The notes: a model not told the origin generated them from the letters alone. A stretch of 64,000 nt of DNA from Dyella kyungheensis (GCF_016905005.1 NZ_JADIKC010000001.1:186001-250000); one strand, 5' to 3'; numbered from the stretch's first letter, positions 9,136-18,304 are shown. Translations and numbers: made by a program.

Positions 9136-9590
9136 CCGAGCCCCACTGGAATCTCCCCGACGAAGCCGCCACCGCGGCGCTCGCCACGCGCATGGCCGGC
9201 GTGCTCGATGGCGGCCTGGTGGTCTATCTGCATGGCGACCTGGGCGCCGGCAAGACCAGCTTTGCCCGGGCGTTGCTTGGCGCGCTGGGCGTGGGCGAGC
9301 GGATCAAGAGTCCCACCTACAGCCTGGTCGAGTCCTACCTCGCCAACGGCCGTGCCGCCTGGCATCTGGATCTCTATCGCATCGCCGATCCCGGCGAGCT
9401 GGAATGGCTGGGTCTGGACGCGCTGTCCGATCCCTCCGCCCTGGTGCTGGTGGAATGGCCCGAACGCGGCGCCGGGGCGCTTCCGGCTCCGGATCTGGTG
9501 CTGCATCTGGGTTATGCCGGCAGCGGGCGCCATGCCCGCATGGAAACGCGGACGAGCCGCGGCGAGGCCGTGGCGTCCCGTCTTGCGTGA
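9132..9590 (+). CDS. tsaE: tRNA t6A biosynthesis ATPase TsaE
   Basis: P-loop ATPase of the TsaB-TsaD-TsaE complex that makes threonylcarbamoyl-adenosine at position 37 of ANN-decoding tRNAs. The start at ATG 9132 overlaps the nnr stop; the 152-residue length is normal. Walker A GDLGAGKT is at 35-42. The family motifs PTYSLVESY, HLDLYRI and VEWPERG follow in order. The C-terminus is slightly Arg-rich. The order nnr-tsaE-amiC-mutL is conserved in many gammaproteobacteria. Confidence 0.94.
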   Translation: MTEPHWNLPDEAATAALATRMAGVLDGGLVVYLHGDLGAGKTSFARALLGALGVGERIKSPTYSLVESYLANGRAAWHLDLYRIADPGELEWLGLDALSDPSALVLVEWPERGAGALPAPDLVLHLGYAGSGRHARMETRTSRGEAVASRLA

Positions 9591-9776
9591 CCGGCCCTGA
9601 TCGCCGGCCGCACCTAAGTATCGGTAGTTGCTGAGATTTTTGCCGGGCGACTTCGGCTTCAGATTGCGTGGCTTGCGGCCGATAGCTGGATGTTGCCTAA
9701 CAAAGCTTCCGCAGGTTATGGATATTCAAGGGAAAACCTATTGCAATCCCGGGGCGGCTGGGCTTCAATTCCGCCC

Positions 9777-11396
9777 ATGAAGGGATATAGGACGCATCCT
9801 GCTCTGTTTGGCGCCGTGGCCTTGCTGGCCCTGGCGCCTTTTTGTGTCTCCCGCGCGGCCGATGTGAAGTCGGCGCGCGTCTGGGCCGGTCCCGAATACA
9901 CGCGCGTCGTGCTCGATGTCTCCGGCCCGGTCACCTACAAGGTCAACCAGGATGGCGACCAGCTGACGGTGGACCTCAACGCCAGCTCGATCTCCGGCGG
10001 CTTCAGCTCGCCGGGCGCCACCGGCCTGTACAAGGGCATGAGCGGCGCGAAGCAGGGCAACAATGTGCGCCTGACCGCCAAGGTCGACCCGTCGAGCAGC
10101 GTCAAGAGCTTCCTGCTCAAGCCGCAGGCGGAGTACGGCTATCGGTTGGTGGTCGATCTTTATCCGGGCAGCGGCTCCATGGCGAAAACCTCGTCGCCGG
10201 GCAAATCCTCCGTGGTCGCAGCTCCCGCGCCGTCGGATGACGATGGCGAGGGCATCTCGACGGCTGCGGCCGCCACGCCCGACGTAGCTCCGCCGCCGGC
10301 ACCCGCTCCCGAGCCCGTGCGCAGCTCGCCCAAGTCTTCGCTCAAGCCGACCCAGAGCGGCATGGCCTCCACCCGTGCGGCTGCCGCGCTGCTCAATGGC
10401 GAACGCAAGGTGGTGATCGCCATCGACGCCGGCCACGGCGGCGAAGATCCGGGCGCCCATGGCCCCGGCGGGACGCTGGAAAAGAACGTCACCCTCGCGG
10501 TGGCGCGCCAGCTGGCGGACCAGATCAACCAGCAGCCCGGCATGCGCGCCGTGTTGACCCGCAGCGGCGATTTCTTCATTCCGCTGGCGCAGCGCTATCA
10601 GATCGCCCGCAACAATTCGGCCGACCTGTTCGTCTCGATCCACGCCGACGCGTTCATCAACGGCGATGCCAAGGGTTCGTCCGTGTGGGTGCTGTCGCCG
10701 CGCGGCAAGACCAGCATGGCCGCGCGCTGGCTGGCGGACGGTCAGAACCGTGCCGACCTGATCGGCGGCGTGACCCTGGACGACAAGAACGACGGCCTGG
10801 CCGCCGTGCTGCTCGACCTGCAGCAGGGCTATTCCATGCAGGCGAGCGAGTCGGTTGCCGGCAACGTGTTGAAGGCGTTGGGCAATCTCGGCCCCACCCA
10901 TCGCGGCTATGTGGAGCGCGCCAACTTCGTGGTGCTGCGCTCGCCGGACGTGCCTTCGATCCTGGTCGAGACGGCTTTCATCAGCAATCCGGACGAAGAG
11001 CGCAAGCTGCGCGATCCGTCGCACCAGTCGCGTCTCGCCGCTGCGGTGATGACCGGCGTGCGCGGCTATTTCGAAGCCACGCCGCCGCCGGGCAGCTGGT
11101 TTGCCGCACAGGCTTCGCGTCGCAGTGGCGTGGCGAATGTGGCCACCTCGCAGGGCGACGACGATACCTCGGCCAAGGCGACCCGTGCGGTGGCCCAGGC
11201 CATGGCTTCCACGCCCAGCGCCACGGCGCGCGCCGACGACGGCGTGCAGGACCTGCATCGCGTCGAACGGGGCGAGAGCCTGCGCAGCATCGCCAAGCAG
11301 TACGGCGTCAGCATCAACGCGATCAAGAACGCCAACAAGCTGGAAAGCGACAGCTCCGTGCGCGTGGGCATGATGCTGGCCATCCCTGCCGGCTGA
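9777..11396 (+). CDS. amiC: N-acetylmuramoyl-L-alanine amidase (AmiC type, with LysM)
   Basis: Periplasmic Zn amidase that splits septal peptidoglycan during daughter-cell separation. The 539 residues contain a signal peptide (1-27, cut near SRAA), an AMIN domain (about 30-125) that targets the septum, a Pro/Ala/Ser linker, an Amidase_3 domain starting VVIAIDAGHGGEDPG, and a C-terminal LysM (HRVERGESLRSIAKQYG). Zn ligands are visible in DAGHGG, TLEKNVTL and SIHADAF, and the catalytic Glu in VETAFISN. The start at ATG 9777 is chosen because it begins the signal peptide; an upstream in-frame codon at 9690 only adds non-conserved sequence. The C-terminal LysM is not in E. coli AmiC but is common in Pseudomonas and Xanthomonadales homologues. 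Confidence 0.93.
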   Translation: MKGYRTHPALFGAVALLALAPFCVSRAADVKSARVWAGPEYTRVVLDVSGPVTYKVNQDGDQLTVDLNASSISGGFSSPGATGLYKGMSGAKQGNNVRLTAKVDPSSSVKSFLLKPQAEYGYRLVVDLYPGSGSMAKTSSPGKSSVVAAPAPSDDDGEGISTAAAATPDVAPPPAPAPEPVRSSPKSSLKPTQSGMASTRAAAALLNGERKVVIAIDAGHGGEDPGAHGPGGTLEKNVTLAVARQLADQINQQPGMRAVLTRSGDFFIPLAQRYQIARNNSADLFVSIHADAFINGDAKGSSVWVLSPRGKTSMAARWLADGQNRADLIGGVTLDDKNDGLAAVLLDLQQGYSMQASESVAGNVLKALGNLGPTHRGYVERANFVVLRSPDVPSILVETAFISNPDEERKLRDPSHQSRLAAAVMTGVRGYFEATPPPGSWFAAQASRRSGVANVATSQGDDDTSAKATRAVAQAMASTPSATARADDGVQDLHRVERGESLRSIAKQYGVSINAIKNANKLESDSSVRVGMMLAIPAG

Positions 11397-11424
11397 GGCC
11401 GCCTGTTCAAGAATTGACCAGCCA

Positions 11425-11444
11425 CGCCGCCTCCGGGCGGCGTT
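11425..11444 (+). terminator. Hairpin between amiC and mutL
   Basis: Perfect 8-bp GC stem ACGCCGCC/GGCGGCGT with a TCCG loop, followed by TCTGCTTT. It is a possible partial terminator in the amiC-mutL gap. Confidence 0.45.
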
Positions 11445-11483
11445 CTGCTTTCGTCCAGGGGCGGCACGTTCTAAGCTTCGCCG

Positions 11484-13328
11484 ATGCCAGTCATTCGTGC
11501 CCTTCCCCCTGAACTCATCAACCAGATCGCTGCCGGTGAAGTGATCGAGCGGCCTTCCTCCGTCGTGAAGGAACTGGTCGAAAACAGTCTCGACGCCGGC
11601 GCCACGCGCATCGAAGTGGATATCGAGCAGGGCGGTGCCCGCTTGATCCGCGTGCGCGACGACGGTTGCGGCATCGATCCGGACGAATTGCAGCTGGCGG
11701 TGGCCTCGCATGCCACCAGCAAGATCGGCAGCTTCGACGACCTGGAACACGTGGCCAGCATGGGCTTTCGTGGCGAGGCGCTGGCTTCGGTGTCCTCGGT
11801 GGCACGCTTCGCGCTGACCTCGCGCGCACAAGGTTTGGATACCGCGTTCCGCATCGAAGTGGACGGCGGCAAGATGCAGGCCGCGCGTCCGGCGCAGCAC
11901 CCGCAGGGCAGCAGCGTGGAAGTGCGCGACCTGTTCTACAACGTGCCGGCGCGGCGCAAGTTCCTCCGCGCCGAACGCACCGAGTTCGCGCACATCGACG
12001 ATCTGCTCAAGTCGCTCGCCCTGGCGCGCGGCTCGGTGGAATTTCGCCTGAGCCACAACGGCAAGCCGGTGCGCATCCTCAAGGCGGCGCGCGATGAGAG
12101 CGCCGCGTTGCAACGCGTGGCCGAAGTGCTGGGCGAGGAATTCCCGGCGCAAAGCCTGCGCATCGATCATGCTGCGGCGGGCTTGCATCTGTCGGGGTGG
12201 GTAGGTCTGCCTACCGCATCGCGTTCGCAGGCCGATTCGCAGTATTTCTACGTCAACGGCCGCCTGGTGCGCGATCGCATCGTGGCGCATGCGGTGCGTC
12301 AGGCGTACGCGGATGTGCTGTTCCATGGCCGCCATCCCGCGTTCGTGTTGTATCTGGAACTCGATCCGGTTGGCGTGGATGTGAATGTCCATCCGGCCAA
12401 GAGCGAAGTGCGTTTCCGCGAACAGCGGCTGGTGCACGATTTCCTGTTCCGCACGCTGCACGAAGCGCTCGCGCAGACGCGTGCCGGCAACGTGGGATTG
12501 CCGGCCGCCGAGTCGCCGATGTCGAGTGCGCCGCCGTCGTACAGCTACAGCATGGGTTCGTCATCGGCAGCGGCAAGTTCCGCGCCCGCGTGGCCCAATG
12601 CCTTGAGCCAGAGCCGCCTGAGCCTGGGCGTGCGGGACGATCCGCTCGCCGGCTACGCCGCGTTGCTGGGCGAGCCGGCGGCGGGTGCCACGCCCTTGTC
12701 GTTTGCCGCCAATGCGCCGATGCCGGATGCCTCCGAAGAGGAAGCGCCGCCGCTGGGCTTTGCCATCGCGCAGCTAAAGAGCATCTACATCCTCGCGGAA
12801 AATGCGCATGGCCTGATCCTGGTCGACATGCACGCCGCGCACGAACGCATCACCTACGAAAAGCTCAAGGCCGGTCGCGCCTGCAGCAACCTGCGTTCGC
12901 AGCTGTTGCTGGTGCCGTTGAACGTGGCCGTGAGCGCGAAGGAAGCGGCCGCCGCGGAAGAGCATGCCGATGCGTTGGCCGAGTGGGGCATGGAATTGTC
13001 GCGCAGCGGTCCTTCCGGTGTGGTGGTGCGGCGTATTCCCGCGCTGCTCGAAGGCGCCGACGTCGCGCAACTTTGTCGCGACGTGCTTTCCGAGCTGGCG
13101 CAGCACGGCAGCTCGCGCCGTCTGCAGGAGCTGGAGAACGAATTGCTCTCGACCATGGCCTGTCATGGCTCGGTGCGTGCGGGTCGGCGTCTCACGCTTC
13201 CGGAAATGAATGCCTTGCTGCGCGAGATGGAAGCCACCGAGCGTTCGGGCCAGTGCAACCACGGTCGGCCCACCTGGACCCAGCTGAGCCTGCCCGAGCT
13301 CGACAAGCTCTTTCTTCGCGGGCGTTGA
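11484..13328 (+). CDS. mutL: DNA mismatch repair protein MutL, endonuclease type
   Basis: Links mismatch recognition by MutS to strand incision. The 614 residues start with the GHKL ATPase: [29 protein letters not shown] and MGFRGEAL. A variable Ser/Ala-rich linker (about 340-415) leads to the C-terminal dimerisation domain. There [12 protein letters not shown] matches the endonuclease signature DQHA(X)2E(X)4E with Met for Gln. The accompanying Zn-site motifs [10 protein letters not shown] and QCNHGRPTW are also present. This implies nicking by MutL itself, as in species without MutH. It may be co-expressed with amiC despite the hairpin between them. Confidence 0.95.
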   Translation: MPVIRALPPELINQIAAGEVIERPSSVVKELVENSLDAGATRIEVDIEQGGARLIRVRDDGCGIDPDELQLAVASHATSKIGSFDDLEHVASMGFRGEALASVSSVARFALTSRAQGLDTAFRIEVDGGKMQAARPAQHPQGSSVEVRDLFYNVPARRKFLRAERTEFAHIDDLLKSLALARGSVEFRLSHNGKPVRILKAARDESAALQRVAEVLGEEFPAQSLRIDHAAAGLHLSGWVGLPTASRSQADSQYFYVNGRLVRDRIVAHAVRQAYADVLFHGRHPAFVLYLELDPVGVDVNVHPAKSEVRFREQRLVHDFLFRTLHEALAQTRAGNVGLPAAESPMSSAPPSYSYSMGSSSAAASSAPAWPNALSQSRLSLGVRDDPLAGYAALLGEPAAGATPLSFAANAPMPDASEEEAPPLGFAIAQLKSIYILAENAHGLILVDMHAAHERITYEKLKAGRACSNLRSQLLLVPLNVAVSAKEAAAAEEHADALAEWGMELSRSGPSGVVVRRIPALLEGADVAQLCRDVLSELAQHGSSRRLQELENELLSTMACHGSVRAGRRLTLPEMNALLREMEATERSGQCNHGRPTWTQLSLPELDKLFLRGR

Positions 13329-13403
13329 TTTTCTGTACGGCGTGCGCTTGCGCCGTCTGCAAATGGACGGCCATACTCGGACCTCATTCCGACGGGGCCT
13401 GCC

Positions 13404-14318
13404 ATGTTGCGTACCGCCGTTTTCGCCTTTGCTCTGAGTCTTGGAGTTGCCGCCGTGCAAGCTCAAACCCCCGCTGCCGCCGCTTCGACGGATTTTTCCC
13501 AGCAGAACACCAACTGGCAGAGCAAGCGCCTGACCGGCCTCACCGCGCCGAACGGATGGTTGAGCCTGATCGGCCTGGACTGGTTGAAGGAAGGCGCCAA
13601 CCGGGTGGGCAGCGCGGCAGACAACGACCTGGTGCTGAAAGCCGGCCCCGCCCACCTGGGCGTGGTGACCTTGTCGAAGGATGGCAGCACGCACATCGTG
13701 TTCGCCCCGCACAGCGGCGCCACCGTGGACGGCAAGACGGTGCCGGAAGCGACGCTGGTCGACGATGCGCACGCCGGCGACGGTTCGCCGTCCGTGGTGG
13801 CATTCGGTTCGGCCAGCTTCCTGGTGATCGAGCGCGACGGCCGCAAGGCCTTGCGCGTGAAGGACAGCAACGCCGAAACGCGCACGCACTTCCAGGGACT
13901 CGATTACTTCGCGGCCGATCCGTCGTGGCGCATCGTGGCCGACTGGGTGCCGTTCGATCCGCCGCACGAGCTGGAGATCGGCTCGGTGCTGGGCACGATC
14001 AACAAGGAGAAGGTGCCCGGCAAGGCGGTGTTCCATCGCGATGGCCACACCTACGAACTGATGCCGATCCAGGAAGAACCCGACTCGCTGTTCTTCGTGA
14101 TCGCCGATCGCACCTCCGGCAAGGAAACCTACGGCGCGGCGCGTTTCCTGTATGCCGATCTGCCGAAGGACGGCAAGGTCGTGCTCGATTTCAACCGCGC
14201 CTACAACCCGCCGTGTGCGTTCACGCCGTATGCCACCTGTCCGCTGGCGCCGCCGGAAAATCGGCTGGATCTGGCCGTGACCGCGGGCGAGAAGAATTAC
14301 CGCGGCAGCCATCACTGA
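13404..14318 (+). CDS. DUF1684 secreted protein
   Basis: A 304-residue exported protein of unknown biochemical role. Residues 1-20 form a signal peptide (FALSLGVAAVQAQ). The mature part begins with WQSKRLTGLTAPNGWLSLIG, the typical opening of DUF1684 proteins, and has the conserved C-terminal block VVLDFNRAYNPPCAFTPYAT with paired cysteines in CAFTPYATCP. The family is often described as beta-sandwich, FHA-like folds, but no activity is established. It is transcribed alone after mutL and ends at a bidirectional terminator shared with the convergent crotonase gene. Confidence 0.85.
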   Translation: MLRTAVFAFALSLGVAAVQAQTPAAAASTDFSQQNTNWQSKRLTGLTAPNGWLSLIGLDWLKEGANRVGSAADNDLVLKAGPAHLGVVTLSKDGSTHIVFAPHSGATVDGKTVPEATLVDDAHAGDGSPSVVAFGSASFLVIERDGRKALRVKDSNAETRTHFQGLDYFAADPSWRIVADWVPFDPPHELEIGSVLGTINKEKVPGKAVFHRDGHTYELMPIQEEPDSLFFVIADRTSGKETYGAARFLYADLPKDGKVVLDFNRAYNPPCAFTPYATCPLAPPENRLDLAVTAGEKNYRGSHH

Positions 14319-14337
14319 CCGCTGTTCGATCAACGAC

Positions 14338-14375
14338 AACACGACGGCCAGCGCGAAGCTGGCCGTCGTGTTTTT
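14338..14375. terminator. Bidirectional rho-independent terminator
   Basis: A 15-bp perfect stem (14338-14352 with 14358-14372) around a 5-nt loop is followed by TTT on the plus strand, with A-rich sequence on the other side. It sits between the convergent DUF1684 and crotonase genes and can serve both. Confidence 0.85.
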
Positions 14376-14378
14376 GCA

Positions 14379-15161
14379 TCAGCGTCCCTTGAAGTCCGCC
14401 TTGCGCTTTTCCAGGAACGCGGTGGTGCCCTCGCGCATGTCCTCGGTGGCGAAGGCCAGCGCGAACGCCTGCGTTTCAAACTCCAGGCCCTGATCGATCG
14501 AGGTTTCGCCACCCTGCAGCACGGCGTCCAGAATGCCGGCAGCAGCGAGCGGTGCGGCGGCGGCGAGCTGGTCGGCAAGGGCGTTGACGGCTTCATCCAG
14601 TGCCTCGGGCGCAACCACGCGGGTCACCACGCCCAGCTCGTACGCGCGCTGGGCGTTGATCGGCGCACCGAGCAGGCACAGTTCCAGTGCCGCGCCACGG
14701 CCGGCCAGGCGCAGCAGGCGCTGGGTGCCGCCGAAGCCGGGGATCAGGCCGAGGTTGATCTCGGGCTGGCCGAACTTCGCCTTCTCGCTCGCCACGCGCA
14801 GGTGGCAGCACATCGCCAGCTCCATGCCGCCGCCCAGGGCAAAGCCCTGGATGCGTGCGATCACCGGCTTGCCGAGGCGTTCCACCAGGCTCATCAGGCG
14901 CTGGCCGGTGCGCGAGAAACTCTGTGCCTGCACCGGCGTGTAGCCGTTCATCTCGGCAATGTCCGCACCCGCCACGAAGGCCTTCTCGCCCGCGCCGGCC
15001 AGCACGACCACGCGCACGGCATCGTCCTGGGCCGCCTGGGTGAAGGCCAGCGTCAACTCGTTGAGCGTCTCCCGGTTGAGCGCGTTGAGCTTGTCCGGGC
15101 GATTGACGGTGATGGTGCGCACGGCGCCCCGGTTGGTGATCTCCAGATTGCGATAGCCCAT
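14379..15161 (-). CDS. Enoyl-CoA hydratase (crotonase)
   Basis: Hydrates trans-2-enoyl-CoA in beta-oxidation-type pathways. The 260 residues show the crotonase order: RPDKLNALN, the oxyanion-hole region GEKAFVAGADIAEM, GFALGGGMELAMCCHLRVAS with Glu114, and FGQPEINLGLIPGFGGTQRL with Glu134. These two Glu are the acid/base pair of true hydratases. The start is placed at 15161 because a good Shine-Dalgarno (GGAG) precedes it; the upstream in-frame ATG at 15191 has none and abuts a repeat element. The physiological substrate is not evident from context. Confidence 0.9.
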   Translation of the reverse strand: MGYRNLEITNRGAVRTITVNRPDKLNALNRETLNELTLAFTQAAQDDAVRVVVLAGAGEKAFVAGADIAEMNGYTPVQAQSFSRTGQRLMSLVERLGKPVIARIQGFALGGGMELAMCCHLRVASEKAKFGQPEINLGLIPGFGGTQRLLRLAGRGAALELCLLGAPINAQRAYELGVVTRVVAPEALDEAVNALADQLAAAAPLAAAGILDAVLQGGETSIDQGLEFETQAFALAFATEDMREGTTAFLEKRKADFKGR

Positions 15162-15192
15162 TGATTCCACTCCGCCAAGAAAGGGCGCCATG

Positions 15193-15464
15193 TTAGAGCC
15201 TGTTCAAGATCTCCGCGTAGCCCGCGTTGTTCTTGAGTGGCCGCCAGGCGGTAGCGCGTGGCGCAGCGCCTGCCTGGCTGGCAGGTCAAGCCGCGCGCTG
15301 CCGCCTGGCGGCCACTCAAGAACAACCCTTCGGGCCGGGTCTGTTTGCCCCCAGGCCGGCGTCATCACTCAGTCGTGTACGGACGTACACTCCTTCCCTC
15401 TTCCTTGTCCTGCGGGCAAACAGAACCCGGCGCGGGCCACGCGGAGATCTTGAACAGGCTCTAA
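15193..15464. repeat. 272-bp nested palindromic element (MITE-like)
   Basis: Perfect 26-bp terminal inverted repeats (15193-15218 and 15439-15464, ends TTAGAGCCTGTTC / GAACAGGCTCTAA) extend inward by a further 7 paired bases. They enclose two more hairpins. One is a perfect 25-bp stem (15227-15251 with 15301-15325). The other is about 16 bp with one bulge (15335-15350 with 15414-15430). The single strand would fold as a three-way junction. No ORF is carried. The ends carry TA (T-TA-GAGCC...GGCTC-TA-A), compatible with insertion at TA. It separates the crotonase start from its natural upstream DNA and lies 120 bp before the FKBP gene. Confidence 0.75.
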
Positions 15465-15584
15465 GCAGCGGAACCTTTGGAGCCTCGTGCGTTCAAAGCC
15501 AGCGACGCCGGATCGACCGGCATCGCTGCACGATTCGCCCGGACCGCTTACGATGGCCAGGTTGCAGCCGCAATGGAGGAAGGC

Positions 15585-16301
15585 ATGGCACAACTGCGTT
15601 GGCTCGCTCTGGGCATCCTGGTATGGGGTGGTCTGGCGCATGCCCAGGTCAGTGGCGCCCCGCAGGATCAGTCGCAGGTCAAGATCGACAAGACCAAGCT
15701 GTCCTACGCCATCGGTTTTCAGATCGGCAGCCAGTTCGCCAACGGCGAACCCGATGTGGACATCCCCACCTTGCAGCGAGCGATCCAGGACGCCTATACC
15801 AAGAAGCGTCCCGCCGTGCCGATGCGCGACATGCACGACCAGCTGCGTGCACTCGACGAACAGATGCATAGCCAGGCGCTGGCGCAGTTCAAGCGCGCGG
15901 CCGAAACCAATGCGCGCAAGAGCGCCGCGTACATGGAGAGCAACCGCAGCAAGCCGGGCGTGATCCAGCTGCCGTCGGGCATCCAGTACGAAGTGGTGAA
16001 GAAGGGCACGGGCACCAAGCCGGTACCGGAAGGGTCGGTGGTCACGGTGAATTTCCGCGCCATGCTGATCGACGGCACCGAATTCGACAGCTCGTGGGCG
16101 CACGGTTCGCCGGTGAGCTTCGTGGTGAACAACAAAGTGATTCCGGGTTGGCAGGAAGTGATCCAGCGCATGCACGTGGGCGACTTGTGGAAGGTCACGG
16201 TGCCGCCGGCCATGGCGTATGGCATCAAGGGCGATCCGCCGCGCATCGGGCCCAATGAGGCGCTGGTGTTCGAGATCGAGCTGCTCGAAATCAAACCCTG
16301 A
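15585..16301 (+). CDS. FKBP-type peptidyl-prolyl isomerase (FkpA/Mip type)
   Basis: Periplasmic folding catalyst. The 238 residues include a signal peptide (1-20, ending AHA-Q), an N-terminal dimerisation domain of the FKBP_N type (about 30-125: KLSYAIGFQIGSQFANGEPD, long helical part) and a C-terminal FKBP domain (about 140-238). The latter contains VTVNFRAMLIDGTEFDSSW, VIPGWQEVIQRMHVGD and PPAMAYGIKGDP. ATG 15585 is chosen because GGAGGAAGGC precedes it and the signal peptide begins there; an in-frame codon at 15477 lacks both. Homologues include E. coli FkpA and Legionella Mip. Confidence 0.92.
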   Translation: MAQLRWLALGILVWGGLAHAQVSGAPQDQSQVKIDKTKLSYAIGFQIGSQFANGEPDVDIPTLQRAIQDAYTKKRPAVPMRDMHDQLRALDEQMHSQALAQFKRAAETNARKSAAYMESNRSKPGVIQLPSGIQYEVVKKGTGTKPVPEGSVVTVNFRAMLIDGTEFDSSWAHGSPVSFVVNNKVIPGWQEVIQRMHVGDLWKVTVPPAMAYGIKGDPPRIGPNEALVFEIELLEIKP

Positions 16302-16342
16302 GAGCGTGTCCGGAATCGTTTCCAGGCGCCCGTTTTTCCTCA

Positions 16343-16472
16343 CCGTCATTCCGGCGCAGGCCGGAATCCAGGGCCGCCGTATCGGGTTTTCGCCAGGCCT
16401 TTAAGACATCGCCACCCATCGCGACCACTCATCGTGGTCGCTACGGGATTCCGGCCTGCGCCGGAATGACGG
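16343..16472. repeat. Inverted pair of CGTCATTCCGGCGCAGGCC repeats
   Basis: A perfect 27-bp inverted repeat (16343-16369 and 16446-16472) encloses about 76 bp with a smaller hairpin GCGACCACTCATCGTGGTCGC-like dyad. It is a typical intergenic repeat and contains no gene. A related but degenerate start (CGTCATCCCGGCGCCACCC) is seen at 30671. Confidence 0.75.
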
Positions 16473-16613
16473 GGGGCAAGAATGAAGATGGTGAAAGCCG
16501 ACGCAGCGTGCCCGGCCGAAGGCGTCGCTCGCATGACAGCCCAGGCCCCGTGCGATAGCATGTTCGCTTCCTTGGCACGTCCCGTGCCTCGCTTCGTAGA
16601 TATCGCTTGCAGC

Positions 16614-16811
16614 ATGACGGCGGCAGACTGCTCTCCTGGTCCCACCAGCAATCCACTCAGTCCTTGCATCGGCATTTGCCGGCTGGACACACGTGGCTAT
16701 TGCATCGGTTGCCTGCGCACGGGTGACGAGATTGCACGCTGGCGTGCCATGGACGACGACGAGCGCCGCCGCTACATGCGCGACGTGCTGCCCACCCGGA
16801 AGCTCCCGTGA
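16614..16811 (+). CDS. DUF1289 small cysteine protein
   Basis: A 65-residue protein with the DUF1289 pattern SPCIGICRLDTRGYCIGCLRT, whose four cysteines (CxxxC...CxxC) suggest an Fe-S or Zn site, followed by DEIARWRAMDDDERRRYMRD. The function is unknown; members are often encoded next to Nudix or Fe-S genes. Start ATG 16614 is chosen because the conserved part begins shortly after it; an in-frame ATG at 16482 would add 44 non-conserved residues overlapping the repeat zone. The stop overlaps the Nudix start, so the genes are coupled. Confidence 0.75.
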   Translation: MTAADCSPGPTSNPLSPCIGICRLDTRGYCIGCLRTGDEIARWRAMDDDERRRYMRDVLPTRKLP

Positions 16812-17413
16812 TGGGTGAGCTGCTGACCGAGCTGAGTCACGCAGTATTGCCCCTGTCGTCACCGCCGACCGGATCGGGTTGGAATCACGCCGACATGGTG
16901 CAGTTGATCGGCGATACGCCGCGTCGCGCCGCCGCGGTGCTGGTGGGCGTGCGCGAAGGCGTGCAGCCGCGCCTCGTGCTCACCGTGCGCACCGATCATC
17001 TGCAGGATCACGCGGGGCAGGTGGCGTTTCCCGGCGGCCGCACCGATCCGGGCGATGCCGATGCGATCGCCACCGCGCTGCGCGAGAGCGAAGAAGAGAT
17101 CGGCCTCGAACGCCGGCTGGTGACGCCGATGGGGTTTCTCGATCGCTTCGAGACGATCAGCGGTTACACCGTGACACCGGTGGTGGCGCGCATCGATGCG
17201 GACGCCCGCCTGTATGCCGCGCCGGCCGAAGTGGCCGAAGTGTTCGAGGTGCCGTTGTCGTTCTTCCTCGAGCCGCGCAATCTGCGGCGCTACACCATGG
17301 ATTTTCGCGGTCATCGCCGCGACATGCTTGAATTCGTGCACGGCGGCCATCGCATCTGGGGTGCCACGGCCGCGATGGTGTTCAACCTGCTGCAGAGAAT
17401 GGGCCGCACATGA
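16811..17413 (+). CDS. Nudix hydrolase, CoA pyrophosphatase-like
   Basis: A 200-residue Nudix protein. The Nudix box is present as FPGGRTDPGD followed by ATALRESEEEIGL, with the REXXEE core. Upstream, RRAAAVLVGV and HAGQVAFPGG match the CoA pyrophosphatase subgroup (YeaB/NudL-like), which splits CoA to phosphopantetheine and 3',5'-ADP. The start is ATG 16811; GTG 16808, one codon upstream, is equally in frame. It overlaps DUF1289 upstream and the sulfurtransferase downstream (ATGA), indicating a three-gene operon. The substrate is inferred from the family only. Confidence 0.87.
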   Translation: MGELLTELSHAVLPLSSPPTGSGWNHADMVQLIGDTPRRAAAVLVGVREGVQPRLVLTVRTDHLQDHAGQVAFPGGRTDPGDADAIATALRESEEEIGLERRLVTPMGFLDRFETISGYTVTPVVARIDADARLYAAPAEVAEVFEVPLSFFLEPRNLRRYTMDFRGHRRDMLEFVHGGHRIWGATAAMVFNLLQRMGRT

Positions 17414-18291
17414 CACTCAAGACCACGCTGATCGATGTGCAGGAACTGGCGGCGCTGGCGCCCGCCGATGTATTGATCGTCGATTGCCGCTTCGAGCTCA
17501 TGGCACCGGGCACCGGTGAGCGCGATGTGGGCAAGGGCGAGCGCGACTATCGCGATGGGCATATTCCGGGTGCGGTTTACGCCAGTCTCGACACGGATCT
17601 TTCCGACCTCGCGCGCAAGGCGCAGGGTCTGGGGCGGCATCCGTTGCCCCTGGAAGCGGCATTCTCGGAAGTCCTGTCGCGCTGGGCCTGGCATGAAGGC
17701 ATGCAGGTCGTGTGCTACGACGCCGCCAACGGTTCGCTGGCCGCTGCACGCTTGTGGTGGCTGCTGCGATTGGCCGGCATCCGCGACGTGGCCGTGCTCG
17801 ACGGCGGCTATCAGGCCTGGGTGGCTGCGGGCATGCCGGTGGAATCGGGCGACGTGCATCGCGAACCGCGACCGGTGAGCGTGTATTTCGATGCGGAACA
17901 ATACCTGGTCGAGCACGACTTGCTGCGCAACGATCCCGCACGCGTGCTGCTCGATGCCCGCGCCGCGCCACGTTATCGCGGCGAGGTCGAGCCGATCGAT
18001 CCGGTCGGCGGCCATGTGCCGGGGGCGCTCAATCGACCCTTCGCCGAGAATCTGCGCGAGGATGGCCGTTTCAAACAGGCCGATGTGTTGCGCCAGGAAT
18101 TCCAGGCGCTGCTCGGTGCACATGCTTCCAGCGACGTGGTGCACATGTGCGGCTCCGGCGTCACCGCGTGCCACAACCTGCTGGCGATGGAGCATGCGGG
18201 GCTGGGCGGTTCGCGGCTATATGCGCCGTCTTGGAGCGGTTGGGTGAGCGATGCGAGCCGGCCGGTGGCAAAGGGTTCGGAGCCGGGCTAA
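17410..18291 (+). CDS. sseA: Tandem-rhodanese sulfurtransferase (SseA-like)
   Basis: Transfers sulfane sulfur from thiosulfate or 3-mercaptopyruvate to an acceptor. The 293 residues form two rhodanese domains: the inactive N-terminal one (about 8-140: VLIVDCRFEL, DGHIPGAVYASLD, VLDGGYQAW) and the catalytic one (about 155-285: VLLDARAAPRYRGE, GHVPGALNRPF). The active loop is CGSGVTACHNLL. CGSGVTA is the mercaptopyruvate-type loop, whereas classical thiosulfate enzymes have CRKGVTA. It overlaps the Nudix stop by 4 nt and is followed by a REP hairpin. Confidence 0.88.
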   Translation: MTLKTTLIDVQELAALAPADVLIVDCRFELMAPGTGERDVGKGERDYRDGHIPGAVYASLDTDLSDLARKAQGLGRHPLPLEAAFSEVLSRWAWHEGMQVVCYDAANGSLAAARLWWLLRLAGIRDVAVLDGGYQAWVAAGMPVESGDVHREPRPVSVYFDAEQYLVEHDLLRNDPARVLLDARAAPRYRGEVEPIDPVGGHVPGALNRPFAENLREDGRFKQADVLRQEFQALLGAHASSDVVHMCGSGVTACHNLLAMEHAGLGGSRLYAPSWSGWVSDASRPVAKGSEPG

Positions 18292-18304
18292 ACCGCGAAT
18301 ACCT

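Noticed and set aside
14379-15191. Crotonase start at ATG 15191
   Set aside because: It has no Shine-Dalgarno and abuts the palindromic element; ATG 15161 has GGAG and matches family N-termini.
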